Assembly (NCBI GenBank): GCA_964580675.1
Contig: CAZOLI010000038.1
Location: 1-22,841 of the forward strand
Source: CAZOLI01 sp964580675
GTDB lineage: Bacteria; Planctomycetota; MHYJ01; CAYXQY01
Reading direction: 5' to 3'
Length of the DNA: 22,841 bases
Below, in pieces: positions 1 to 7,946 of this stretch. The translations under genes and the position numbers were made by a program. The notes beneath the pieces were generated by a model. That model searched no databases. It was not told the DNA's origin and worked only from the letters and a program-made list of their open reading frames with translations. Each line of letters opens with the position of its first letter. Positions within the stretch are counted from its first letter, which is position 1.

Positions 1-365
1 GATTTGAACTGTTCGGCGTCCTCTTCCGGCAGCAGAGAATCGAGCACCCAGTTCAGGTACGAATCGGCGCCGCGGTCAATTTCAAAACCGATCACTTCGG
101 GTTCGTCGTATGGATGGCGTTCCCGTACGGCTGCCTCAAGACGATTATATACCCGATCGGACGTTTTCAGCAGGAGAAGCACTTCGGACGCCTGTTCAAG
201 AGATCCCTCCCAGTGGAAGTAACTGTCCACCCCATCAAGAACGTTCGCACAGGCGGCGAGTTCGTCCGCTACCAGTGACTCCGCAAACGATCCCGGACCG
301 GGTTCAATGTCCTCCGGGTACGTCACCAGGACCAGCTGTGGCGTTTCGTCGTTCATCTCGGTCAT
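1..365 (-). CDS. cutA: CutA-like divalent-cation tolerance protein (3' end cut by window edge)
   Basis: Partial gene: 121 codons are visible from ATG 365 and the frame is still open at base 1. The conceptual protein starts MTEMNDETPQLVLVTYP and then shows the CutA family pattern in order: the AACANVL strand, a Y-F-H-W-E-G motif, a LLLLKT strand, and HPYDEPEVIGFEI near the C-terminus. CutA proteins are small (about 100-115 residues) cytoplasmic trimers linked to copper/divalent-cation tolerance, though their biochemical role is unsettled. A second in-frame ATG at 356 is an equally possible start; neither has a strong Shine-Dalgarno. The gene lies 84 bases downstream of the cyclic-di-GMP gene on the same strand and could be cotranscribed with it. 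Family assignment is secure; function is only as good as that of the family. Confidence 0.88.
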   Translation of the reverse strand, partial: MTEMNDETPQLVLVTYPEDIEPGPGSFAESLVADELAACANVLDGVDSYFHWEGSLEQASEVLLLLKTSDRVYNRLEAAVRERHPYDEPEVIGFEIDRGADSYLNWVLDSLLPEEDAEQFK

Positions 366-449
366 TTTTGTCTGGTTTAAATGAATTTATGAAATCCAAA
401 ATCCCGCGTCGTTCGAAATCACTCAACCGGATGATCAACCTCCCCGTTA

Positions 450-2525
450 TCAGATATTTTCCTGGAGAAAATCCACAATTTCGTCCGGTGCTTTCGGATG
501 ACAGAACAGGAACCCCTGCATATGAATATCCCGAAATTTCTTAAGGGACTCCGCCTGCAGCTCGTTCTCCACTCCCTCAGCCACCACACGGAGATCCAGA
601 CGCCGGGCGATCATGGTAATCAATTTCACCAGTTCCGTGCTGTACTGTTCTTTTTCTATGTCCTGAACAAACGCTCGATCAATCTTCAGGGTATCGAACG
701 GAAGCCGTGTCAGGTAACGAAGGGAAGAGTGTCCGGTACCGAAATCATCCACCGCCACTCGAACCCCCATGTCCCGAAACGATTCCAGCACATTCATCCC
801 GCGCTCCAGGTCCTGCATTACGGAGTGTTCGGTAATTTCCAGTTCCAGCATCTCCGGGGGGAGCGACGCGTTGGACAGCACCTCCTCAACGGTCTCAAGA
901 ATGTCCGTATTCAAAATCTGTCCGGCGGACACATTCACGGATACCGGGAAGCGCCAGCCGTGTTCCTCGGTCCACTTCCGGTGCTGGCGAACAGCTTCCC
1001 GAAGTATCCAGCGCCCCATGGGAATGATCAATCCGGAGGCTTCCGCAACGGGAATAAACGAGGTGGGATTTTTGAGGTCCCCGTCGGGATGGTTCCACCG
1101 GACCAGTGCTTCCACCCCCTTGATTCGCCCGGTGGCGGCGGCGACCTGGGGCTGATAAAAAAGCATGAAATCCTCGTCGTCGATGGATGCTTTCATCTCG
1201 TTCACCAGTTTCACCACCTCCTTTTTCTCCTCCTTCTCCCCCTCCGTGTAAAATTCGAATGTATTGCGGGATTCCTCCTTGGCCTGGAACATGGCGATGT
1301 CGGCCTTGCTGATCAATTCCTCCGAGTCGGTGCCGTCCTCCGGATACAGAGCAATTCCGATGCTCGCCGAAAGATGAAAACTCCGATCCCGAACCCGAAA
1401 CGGTTGATCCAGGACATCAAAAATAGATTGGGCCGTATCACGAACTTCGTTCGTGGTGTCCAGTTCCGGAAGAAAGATCGTAAATTCATCTCCACCCCAT
1501 CGGGAGATGACGTAGTCCTCACTAAGGGAACCCCGGAATCGCTTCGATAAATCCTTCAACATCCGATCCCCCACCGAATGTCCAAAGGCATCGTTCACCT
1601 GTTTAAACCCATCCAGGTCGAGAAACATCACCGCCAGCGTTTTGTCCTTCTCCTCGATGTCTTCTATGGCCCGGCTCAGTTTTTTCGTAAAAAACGGACG
1701 GTTGGGAAGATCCGTTAGGGGATCGTAGTGCGCCATGTGTTCAATTTTTTCCTGAGCGCGTTTCCGTTCCGTAATGTCTTTTGCCAGTACCAGACCAGCC
1801 GGACGCCCGTTATAATTCATGGTACTTGAAGTCACTTCCACGTCGATAATCGTGCCGTTTCTGGTCTGGTGTTTGACTTCTCCCCGCTGATTGAAGGCTT
1901 CCTGCTGCTCCTCCTCAAGCATCTCCAGTACATCCAATCTTGACTCCGGAGGGCGAAGAGCATCAATCTTCATGTTCCGGAATTCCTCCTTCGTGTATCC
2001 GTACTGATCGACGGCTGCTTCGTTCACCTCGAGAAATTTAAGTGTCTCGGTGTCAAAAACCCACATCGGATACGGACTGTTCTCGAATATGACCCGGTAA
2101 TTCTCCCGGGACCGCATCAGGGCGTCCTCCATTTCCTTGCGCTCGGTGACGTCCAGCATCGTTCCGATCATAAGCAGGTTCCCCTCCTTCTCACGAGCGG
2201 TTCCGTGCACTTCAAAATACCTCGTCTCCCCCGCCGTGTCCGTTGCTTCAAAGATAAACTGCACTTCCTCCTTCCTGTCCAGGCAAACATCAATAAATCG
2301 TTTTACGCGATTCTCCTCCATGCTTCTGGCCAGATCCACAAGACCCCGCTCCCCGACGAGCTCGGATTCGTCATGCCCCGTCATTTCCGTCATTCGCTGG
2401 TTGACGTACGTAAACCCATCCTGGCTGTGGGCGTATACCCCCGCAATGGCATTTTCCACAAGCTCCCTGAACAAAGGGCCGGATGCGCTTTTGCCGTTTC
2501 CCGGCCTGCTCTCCTCCGTACTCAT
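450..2525 (-). CDS. PAS-PAS-GGDEF-EAL cyclic-di-GMP signalling protein
   Basis: A 691-residue soluble protein with no membrane segment or signal peptide. Order: PAS 1 (about 15-128, ending in DVTERK), PAS 2 (about 138-254, ending in DITERK), diguanylate cyclase domain (about 265-425) and EAL phosphodiesterase domain (about 440-688). The active-site loop RWGGDEF (342-348) is intact. The EAL domain keeps EALVRW (472-477), NVS (531-533), ELEITE (561-566), DDFGTG (593-598), KID (614-616) and AEGVE (649-653), so both making and breaking cyclic-di-GMP are possible in principle. The product-inhibition RxxD site normally just before GGDEF is not present (SEDY there). ATG 2525 is supported by GAGGT five bases upstream. 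PAS domains imply a cytosolic ligand, redox or partner signal of unknown identity. Which activity dominates cannot be told from sequence. Confidence 0.95.
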   Translation of the reverse strand: MSTEESRPGNGKSASGPLFRELVENAIAGVYAHSQDGFTYVNQRMTEMTGHDESELVGERGLVDLARSMEENRVKRFIDVCLDRKEEVQFIFEATDTAGETRYFEVHGTAREKEGNLLMIGTMLDVTERKEMEDALMRSRENYRVIFENSPYPMWVFDTETLKFLEVNEAAVDQYGYTKEEFRNMKIDALRPPESRLDVLEMLEEEQQEAFNQRGEVKHQTRNGTIIDVEVTSSTMNYNGRPAGLVLAKDITERKRAQEKIEHMAHYDPLTDLPNRPFFTKKLSRAIEDIEEKDKTLAVMFLDLDGFKQVNDAFGHSVGDRMLKDLSKRFRGSLSEDYVISRWGGDEFTIFLPELDTTNEVRDTAQSIFDVLDQPFRVRDRSFHLSASIGIALYPEDGTDSEELISKADIAMFQAKEESRNTFEFYTEGEKEEKKEVVKLVNEMKASIDDEDFMLFYQPQVAAATGRIKGVEALVRWNHPDGDLKNPTSFIPVAEASGLIIPMGRWILREAVRQHRKWTEEHGWRFPVSVNVSAGQILNTDILETVEEVLSNASLPPEMLELEITEHSVMQDLERGMNVLESFRDMGVRVAVDDFGTGHSSLRYLTRLPFDTLKIDRAFVQDIEKEQYSTELVKLITMIARRLDLRVVAEGVENELQAESLKKFRDIHMQGFLFCHPKAPDEIVDFLQENI

Positions 2526-2636
2526 CGGTTACCTCGTTATCTTTTCCCGTAACATCACGACCGAACCTCATTTTTTAATCATCGAACAAAACGTCTTCTG
2601 ATCTTTCCCGGCCCCTCCCGGTCTTTGTCTCCGGTA

Positions 2637-3449
2637 CTATTTCGTTCGGTGTGCATCAACAACGTTCATCTCCATCAGTTCTCGAGCGTTTTTGTACATG
2701 CCGTCATTGTTGAACATGCAGTAGACCCGCCCGGTTTGACGGGCGTATTCATTCAATTGACCGGCAAGTGTCTTGAGTTCTTCGGACGAATAATCGTAGC
2801 GATAATCGTACGGATCTTCGTTTAATCCATGCAAACGAAAATACACGTCCTCGTCGATCCATGACGGTTCGTTTCGCAACGGGTCCACCACGTGCATCAG
2901 GTGAAATTCTTCACAGATGTCACCAATGACCTCCGGTTGTTCCTTCCAGTCCCCCCGGGGTTCCCAGGCAATCCGGAAATCCCCACTCTCAATGGAACGG
3001 AAAAATTCTCGTGCCCGGTCAATTCCGCCCTCGTCAGCGGGCAATCCGGGAGGACATTGGATCAGGCAAACCGATGCGTCCATCGCCTCGGCTATCGAAC
3101 GAATCTGCGTCCACGCTTCGAGCACCGCCTCATTGGTTCGAAGATGTCCGAACTGACGGAGCAATTCGTCACTGAACTGATCCGTGTTTTCACGGTTCCA
3201 GGTGGGACTTCTCCGGGTGTGCGTAACGGCCTGCCACGCCTTCATACAGAACACGAACGATGACCCGGCTTCCTTTCGCCATCGTCGGGCGGTCTTCTCC
3301 TGAGGCAGACTGTAAAACGTTCGGTTCACCTCCACGGCGGGATATTCATCGGCGAAGGCCTGTAACTTGCTCTCGTGGTTGTCCTTCCAGTTTTCGGGAG
3401 CGGGAAACCGACTCCACCCCGCCGTACCGATAATGCAATCACCTGTCAT
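2637..3449 (-). CDS. DUF72 / YecE-like protein
   Basis: 270 residues from ATG 3449. I prefer this start over an upstream in-frame ATG at 3485 because AGGAAA lies just before it and the protein then opens as MTGDCIIGTAGWS, the usual start of the family. Other family marks are VEVNRTFYSLP, WRKEAGSSFVFCMKAWQAVTH, the LIQCPPG strand, the FRIAWEPRGDW strand, VDPLRNEP, YFRLHGL and the C-terminal YCMFNNDGMYKNA. DUF72 proteins adopt a TIM-barrel-like fold and are widespread, but their reaction is not established. The gene is 111 bases upstream of the GGDEF-EAL gene on the same strand and may share its transcript. It is divergent from the zinc-ribbon gene at 3721. Confidence 0.88.
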   Translation of the reverse strand: MTGDCIIGTAGWSRFPAPENWKDNHESKLQAFADEYPAVEVNRTFYSLPQEKTARRWRKEAGSSFVFCMKAWQAVTHTRRSPTWNRENTDQFSDELLRQFGHLRTNEAVLEAWTQIRSIAEAMDASVCLIQCPPGLPADEGGIDRAREFFRSIESGDFRIAWEPRGDWKEQPEVIGDICEEFHLMHVVDPLRNEPSWIDEDVYFRLHGLNEDPYDYRYDYSSEELKTLAGQLNEYARQTGRVYCMFNNDGMYKNARELMEMNVVDAHRTK

Positions 3450-3654
3450 TCTGTTTCCTGTCTCATGAACGCGTTCTGTTTTCACCCAAAAAAGACCGGC
3501 GGAAATCCTGAAAATTCATTCTACAAAGAATAACGCCCCATCCAAACCGGCGAATTTGCCGGGGCCTTACTTTGGCGTGGACCATAACAGGCCGTTCAGA
3601 CTTGAAGTACGCATCCCCTCTTCCGGAGCACATCACCAGAGATAAGAGGGAATT

Positions 3655-3683
3655 TTGCAAATTGGCCAGCCCATTTTTATAAT
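3655..3683 (+). promoter_or_regulatory. Sigma-70-type promoter for the zinc-ribbon gene
   Basis: TTGCAA at 3655-3660, then a 17-base spacer, then a perfect TATAAT at 3678-3683. Transcription should begin near 3690, about 30 bases before the start codon at 3721. This is one of the best promoter matches in the window. Confidence 0.75.
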
Positions 3684-3710
3684 TACGTGAAACAGAAAAG
3701 CTCATTCACG

Positions 3711-3714
3711 AGGA
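3711..3714 (+). promoter_or_regulatory. Ribosome binding site deciding the start at 3721
   Basis: AGGA at 3711-3714 directly abuts the first in-frame ATG (3715) but lies six bases before the second ATG (3721). Normal spacing therefore favours 3721, giving a protein that starts MITVYCDCGK, much like the MSVLAHCDCGK start of the paralogous ribbon at 9155. Confidence 0.5.
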
Positions 3715-3720
3715 ATGGTT

Positions 3721-5190
3721 ATGATTACGGTATACTGCGACTGCGGAAAGGCATACCGCGCAAAGGACAGCCAGAAAGGAAAAACGATTAAATGTAAAGA
3801 ATGTGGCAACACCATCCGTATACCCGGCGAACCCTCCGACACGGATGAAAAGAAACAGAAGAAGGCCGGTAAAAAACAACAAAAGAAGAAGAAGAAGAAA
3901 GAGACCGGGAAGAAACGAAAGAAGAAACAGAAAAAGAAAAAACAACAGAAGAAGAAAAAAAAGAAAAAAGAAGAGGAGACGAAGGACCGGCAACCAGAGA
4001 CGGATCAGGAGGAACCCGACCGCTCAAAAAAAGAAAAAACAAGAAAACTCGCTGAAGAGAAACCGGTAGCAACCGGGGACACCACCGGTATTCAGGAAGT
4101 GGAGGAAGGCGATACCACCCCGCAACCGGAGGAATTGGGAAAATCAGAAGACGAGGAAACCGACAAAGAACCCCTGACCTCCGGGAAGAAAAAACGCGGG
4201 ACCTCCTCCTCTGTCCGTGACCGGTCAGGAACGGACACCGATACGGGGAAAACGGACACGGAGACTTCCGGTTCGGGTTCAAGAAGTTACCGGGACATGC
4301 AGGATCGCAAAAAGGACCTGCCGGGCCTTTCAATTCTAATCGGCATGCTGGCGTATCCGGACGCGCTGTTTCTCGCACTTCTCGCCGCTGTGTCTCTGTT
4401 CGCCGCCAGAGGCGGGGAAGAATACGTCAACGCGTTCTGGAAAGGAACGGAACAATTTGTAACGGTCACCCGGTCAAACCTCGCCCGTAACAGCACCGAA
4501 TCCTCGGAGAAAGACGGCGAAGCCGAAAAATCAACGAAATCAAAACAATCAGAATCCAGCGCGGACGAAACAGATCAATCGGGGGAAAAGAAGGAGAACA
4601 CAAAACCATTTATTCCGAACAACCTGCAGGACAAGGACGCCGGGGACGAGTCGGAGGGGAACAACGGGGAAACGACGAAGGAAGAAAACACAAACGAGCA
4701 ACCCGAAGATGAGAAATCCGAAGATGGTGAATCCGACGACGGAACGACAGAGCAAATAGAAGAACCCGATCAATCCGGCGATGACACCGGAGGAGACGAG
4801 GAAACCGACACGACGGAGACCTCGAACGACGGGGAAAGCAAGGGATTTTTACAGACCCTCAAAAAACCCGGTATTCTCTCCGGTGTCGGCTACTTCGCCG
4901 CGTTTCTTGCCCTGCTGAAATTTATCTGCAACTTCTTCTTCATGCTTCGTAATTCGTTCGGCAAATCCGGACTTACCTGGGGATCCCTTCTCGAAATTTT
5001 TCTGCTTGGTTACTTTCTTCTTCTGGGAGCCCCCGGAATTGCCTGGCTGGTCGCCTTCCTGGTCCTGAACGTAATCACGTTCTGTTACCTGTTGTTCCTC
5101 TTCGACAACACCGTCCTGAAAGGCGTGACCGAACGAGACCAGACCGCAGCAACCAGGAGCGACCGAAAGAACCGGTTCTCCCGAAGATAG
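3721..5190 (+). CDS. Zinc-ribbon membrane protein with poly-lysine tract and charged linkers
   Basis: 489 residues; not recognised as a named family. Residues 1-38 form a zinc ribbon with Cys6, Cys8, Cys25 and Cys28 (CDCGK...CKECG), followed by PGE. Residues about 45-86 are almost all Lys with some Gln, Arg and Glu. An acidic/Thr-rich stretch follows to about 200, then a hydrophobic segment (about 203-228), then a second acidic low-complexity region (about 255-375). The protein ends in a hydrophobic block with roughly three membrane spans (about 383-463) and a short basic tail. The ribbon is homologous to the one on the ATPase at 9155. The layout suggests a membrane protein whose ribbon and charged arms face the cytoplasm (inference). 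The coding strand is a long purine tract around 3843-4045. The gene converges on the transporter at 5198 with only seven bases between stops. Coding status is confident; function is unknown. Confidence 0.82.
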   Translation: MITVYCDCGKAYRAKDSQKGKTIKCKECGNTIRIPGEPSDTDEKKQKKAGKKQQKKKKKKETGKKRKKKQKKKKQQKKKKKKKEEETKDRQPETDQEEPDRSKKEKTRKLAEEKPVATGDTTGIQEVEEGDTTPQPEELGKSEDEETDKEPLTSGKKKRGTSSSVRDRSGTDTDTGKTDTETSGSGSRSYRDMQDRKKDLPGLSILIGMLAYPDALFLALLAAVSLFAARGGEEYVNAFWKGTEQFVTVTRSNLARNSTESSEKDGEAEKSTKSKQSESSADETDQSGEKKENTKPFIPNNLQDKDAGDESEGNNGETTKEENTNEQPEDEKSEDGESDDGTTEQIEEPDQSGDDTGGDEETDTTETSNDGESKGFLQTLKKPGILSGVGYFAAFLALLKFICNFFFMLRNSFGKSGLTWGSLLEIFLLGYFLLLGAPGIAWLVAFLVLNVITFCYLLFLFDNTVLKGVTERDQTAATRSDRKNRFSRR

Positions 5191-5197
5191 AGCAAAA

Positions 5198-6580
5198 TTA
5201 TCCCTGGGGAACCGTTCCCTCCCGAAGTGATTGGCCGGAACGTTTCCGATCCCCCTTCTTCACGTCCTCGACCACCGAACGGCTCCGGTACCAGAGCCAG
5301 AGTACCTGAATAAGGTTCCCAAACGTATACGCTGCTATTGCCACGTAAAGTCCCGTTAGATTATGTTCAATACGGGCACCGAGGAACAGTAACCCCCCCA
5401 TGGAAAAGAGAAACAACACCACTGCCTCGATGATGGCATTGGTTTTTTCCCCGTAGACAAGAAGCCCCTGGAAGTAATTCGTAAGCACAACCAGCCCCGG
5501 AATCAAAACGGACACCCATAAACTGTTTTTGCCAAGGACGACAAGTGCCGGACGAAGAGGATGAAGATCACGAAACCAGAAATCAGCAAGAGGAGTCATT
5601 GCCATAACCAGAAGCAATATGGAGGAGCCGGCCGTCAGGTAGCCGGTAAATCGCCGGAGAATTGGCAGGGCCCGAAACCGCTCGACCAGGGCCACCACCA
5701 CTTCCTTGTACGCCAGACCCATACTGCGCACCAGAAAAAGAAATCCGAGTGTCACCGGCCAGACGGCCAGAGAAGCTTCTTCAAGCGGCATACGGGTCAG
5801 TCCGGCACTGATCAGGGGTCGGGCGGCAAGAGTGAACATGGATGTAAGAGCGAGGGGAGTATAAAAATAAAACAGGTTCTCCCACGTAAGCACATCCCCT
5901 TCCGTTTCGGCCGCTTCCAGATGATCGGCTCGAACGGATCTTACCCAGAGACCGATAAACACGGCCTCGACAATAACCCCCGCGGAGTTGGCCGCCGTCC
6001 CCACCGCTGTTCCAGAATACTCCCCGCTGTAATACCCGAGGAAAAGTACCGCTCCGATGACGGAAAGCCGCACCGCCGCCCCCGTTCCAACAGCTCCGGA
6101 ATGCCCGTACCGAATCAGAACCCCCTGATTAAACCGTCGATAAGCAATCGACCAGGTCCAGGGCGTGAGAATCATTAACCCGATCCGGGCCGGTTCAACG
6201 ATGTGTTCAGGAGCCCCGATGACTTGCTCCACGACGGTGTAATACAGCGGGGTAAAGGCAATGACCATATGAATACCGGTTAGGATCCCTCCGGAAATCA
6301 TCATAAACCGACGGAGCCGGCGGTAGGATTCCTGATTCTTAGAAAGGGCCGTGGACGTGGCCAGCAACATAATGATCGGCGCCTCGATGATCAATGCAAT
6401 CGGGAACACGATGGAACCAAACGCCGCCAGGTGCACCTCCGGATCCGGCAGGCGGGAAAGAATAATGTTACAGGCCGGCAACGCAATGGCCATAAAAACC
6501 CAGCTGGCGGCCAGAGGCCACCATCGGCGAAACACGTCCGCCATTTTCAGAGGTCGATTTTCCGCGCTTGTCTCGGTCAT
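5198..6580 (-). CDS. 12-TM MATE/ANKH-like (MOP superfamily) transporter
   Basis: About 460 residues from ATG 6580, with around twelve hydrophobic segments in two similar halves, a cytoplasmic basic C-terminal tail and no signal peptide. The length, the WWPLAASWV opening, the repeated membrane pairs, and the FFxTPLALTS...ARPLIS-like start of the second half recall MATE-fold proteins, especially the ANKH branch. Substrate is unknown. Known relatives export drugs, nucleotides or organic anions. The frame stays open upstream to a TTG at 6640. I prefer ATG 6580 although its Shine-Dalgarno AGGAG sits immediately against it; a start at 6544 is also possible. The gene is divergent from the ATPase cluster and has no obvious functional tie to it. 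Membrane transporter is secure; the subfamily is tentative. Confidence 0.72.
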   Translation of the reverse strand: MTETSAENRPLKMADVFRRWWPLAASWVFMAIALPACNIILSRLPDPEVHLAAFGSIVFPIALIIEAPIIMLLATSTALSKNQESYRRLRRFMMISGGILTGIHMVIAFTPLYYTVVEQVIGAPEHIVEPARIGLMILTPWTWSIAYRRFNQGVLIRYGHSGAVGTGAAVRLSVIGAVLFLGYYSGEYSGTAVGTAANSAGVIVEAVFIGLWVRSVRADHLEAAETEGDVLTWENLFYFYTPLALTSMFTLAARPLISAGLTRMPLEEASLAVWPVTLGFLFLVRSMGLAYKEVVVALVERFRALPILRRFTGYLTAGSSILLLVMAMTPLADFWFRDLHPLRPALVVLGKNSLWVSVLIPGLVVLTNYFQGLLVYGEKTNAIIEAVVLFLFSMGGLLFLGARIEHNLTGLYVAIAAYTFGNLIQVLWLWYRSRSVVEDVKKGDRKRSGQSLREGTVPQG

Positions 6581-6941
6581 CTCCTGACGGGTAATTATTG
6601 GTTTGTCATCCGGAACGACGGAGGGGAAGGACCGGCCCAAAACGGGAACGGATCAGTACTTCGCTGGATTGTTCAGAAAACGGACAGGTGGGAAACCACT
6701 CAACGCCCCCACATGATAACACGGTGGAGAGAACCCCTCAAGGGGAAAGAAATCCGGGAATTCTTCAACTTCTACAGTGTATTACGGGAACCGATCCCGG
6801 GTCCGTTCCATGTTATTTAACCGTGTTGTCGGCAGTCACAATCACCGAAATCGTTGAAATCACGCATCGTAAAGGTTAGACTGAATGGTGTACGTGAAAT
6901 AGTGAGCACCGTGATCCGGAACATTCCGACAGAAAGAGGAA
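6581..6941. other. Divergent intergenic region before the ATPase cluster
   Basis: 361 bases with no gene I can support; short open frames here have unlikely composition. It holds a candidate + promoter (6854-6882) for the cluster. An imperfect 23-base palindrome at 6787-6809 (GGAAC and GTTCC arms) could be an operator but is weak. No clear promoter for the minus-strand transporter was found. Confidence 0.45.
6854..6882 (+). promoter_or_regulatory. Candidate promoter of the actin-like ATPase cluster
   Basis: TTGAAA at 6854-6859, a 17-base spacer and TAGACT at 6877-6882 (four of six to consensus). It would start transcription near 6889, about 50 bases before the ATG at 6942. Confidence 0.4.
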
Positions 6942-7946
6942 ATGAGTCAAACCAAAGATGCAGATTCCATTCTGGCCAACACCCTCCTGCACAACGATAT
7001 GCTGTCGGAGGATCAGATCGGCAACTGCGAACTCCTGCAGGAAGCCATGGAGGAAGATGGGCTCCACGTCACCCTCGGTGAACTTATCCTTGAAAAGGGA
7101 TACCTGACGGAGCAGCACCTGAAATACGTAGCGGCCAAAATAAAGGAACAGAAAGGCGTAAACCTGTCAAATTTCCTTCCGCTCCGGATGATTCACGATC
7201 ACCTCAGTGACAGTTCGCTCGTGGATCAGGCCCTTTCAAAAAATGTTGTTGCCGAGGAGGACGTCGACAAAGCACGGACCGTGCAGGAACAACTGCAGGA
7301 TTACGGTGTCAATAAACCCCTTCCGGAAGTGCTGGTGGAGATGGGGGTTACCGACGTCCAATCGATCAGTTTCGGCCAGGATGGTACGGAGGAGATCGAA
7401 CAACAGAGTGGGGAGGAGGACCAAGATCAATCACAGAGCCAATCCGGGGGTCTTCAAATTGACGAACACCTCGACCGGTCCACGAAAGTGGTGGACCGCA
7501 AGGATCTCGGCAAGGAAAAAGTACGGGTCCTGAACAAAAAGAAATTTCGGAACCTCATTTCAAAGTCAATAGACAAGGTCATTTCGAACCGCGATGAGGA
7601 CCTGACGGCCGAGGAACGAAAAAACGTGTCCAAAATTGTGCAGGAACAGTTCAAGGAATCCGGGCTTCAGGATGTTCCCGGTTCCCTGCAGGACTTCTTT
7701 TCGGAAATTCTTGACGAACTTGAACGAATAAAGGAAGCGGTCCGGAAAGTTCCGGCCCGTACCACCCGGTTGACGGAAATGCAGGAACAGACATCGAAGG
7801 ATGCGGGGGCCATAGTTGATATGATGAAGGACGAACAAGTTCAGGGAGAAGTTGCGTCGGTGGATAAGAAGGAGGAATCAGAGGGGGTCTCATCCACCGT
7901 TGAGCGATTGAAACAGATTAAACAACAGGATGACAATAATGAATGA
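6942..7946 (+). CDS. GspE-N/MshEN-like helical protein, first gene of actin-like ATPase cluster
   Basis: 334 residues, soluble, not recognised as a named family. Residues about 10-66 read like the GspE-N/MshEN module of type II secretion/type IV pilus ATPases: LLHNDMLSEDQI, then VTLGELILEKGYLTEQHL. A second, weaker copy of the same pattern is at about 91-140 (LSKNVVAEEDV, LPEVLVEMGV). An acidic Gln/Ser linker (148-178) leads to a predicted helical part (196-270) and a charged C-terminus. There is no ATPase (Walker) domain, so the module stands alone. In MshE this module binds cyclic-di-GMP, but the Arg of the usual RLG is Thr here, so binding is uncertain. AGAGGAA precedes ATG 6942. The stop overlaps the next gene's start by eight bases (ATGAATGA), so the two are translationally coupled. 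Confidence 0.8.
   Translation: MSQTKDADSILANTLLHNDMLSEDQIGNCELLQEAMEEDGLHVTLGELILEKGYLTEQHLKYVAAKIKEQKGVNLSNFLPLRMIHDHLSDSSLVDQALSKNVVAEEDVDKARTVQEQLQDYGVNKPLPEVLVEMGVTDVQSISFGQDGTEEIEQQSGEEDQDQSQSQSGGLQIDEHLDRSTKVVDRKDLGKEKVRVLNKKKFRNLISKSIDKVISNRDEDLTAEERKNVSKIVQEQFKESGLQDVPGSLQDFFSEILDELERIKEAVRKVPARTTRLTEMQEQTSKDAGAIVDMMKDEQVQGEVASVDKKEESEGVSSTVERLKQIKQQDDNNE

Larger units (their letters stand above)
3450..3720. other. Divergent intergenic region (DUF72 gene / zinc-ribbon gene)
   Basis: About 270 bases without a convincing gene. On the + strand it carries the strong promoter at 3655-3683 for the zinc-ribbon gene. A short perfect hairpin (CCGGC at 3547-3551, GCCGG at 3558-3562, loop GAATTT) lies in the middle and is not followed by a T run on either strand. 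I found no clear minus-strand promoter for the DUF72 gene and no riboswitch I recognise. Confidence 0.5.

Noticed and set aside
498..1550. Long plus-strand open frame opposite the GGDEF-EAL gene (and similar antisense frames over gatA, gatB and the DUF72 gene).
   Set aside because: Low-likelihood amino-acid composition, no motifs, and full overlap with well-supported genes on the other strand.
3547..3562. Hairpin CCGGC/GCCGG as a terminator.
   Set aside because: No T run on either strand and no gene end close enough to use it.
6787..6809. Imperfect palindrome with GGAAC/GTTCC arms as an operator.
   Set aside because: Several mismatches near the centre and no second copy; kept only as a note in the intergenic entry.
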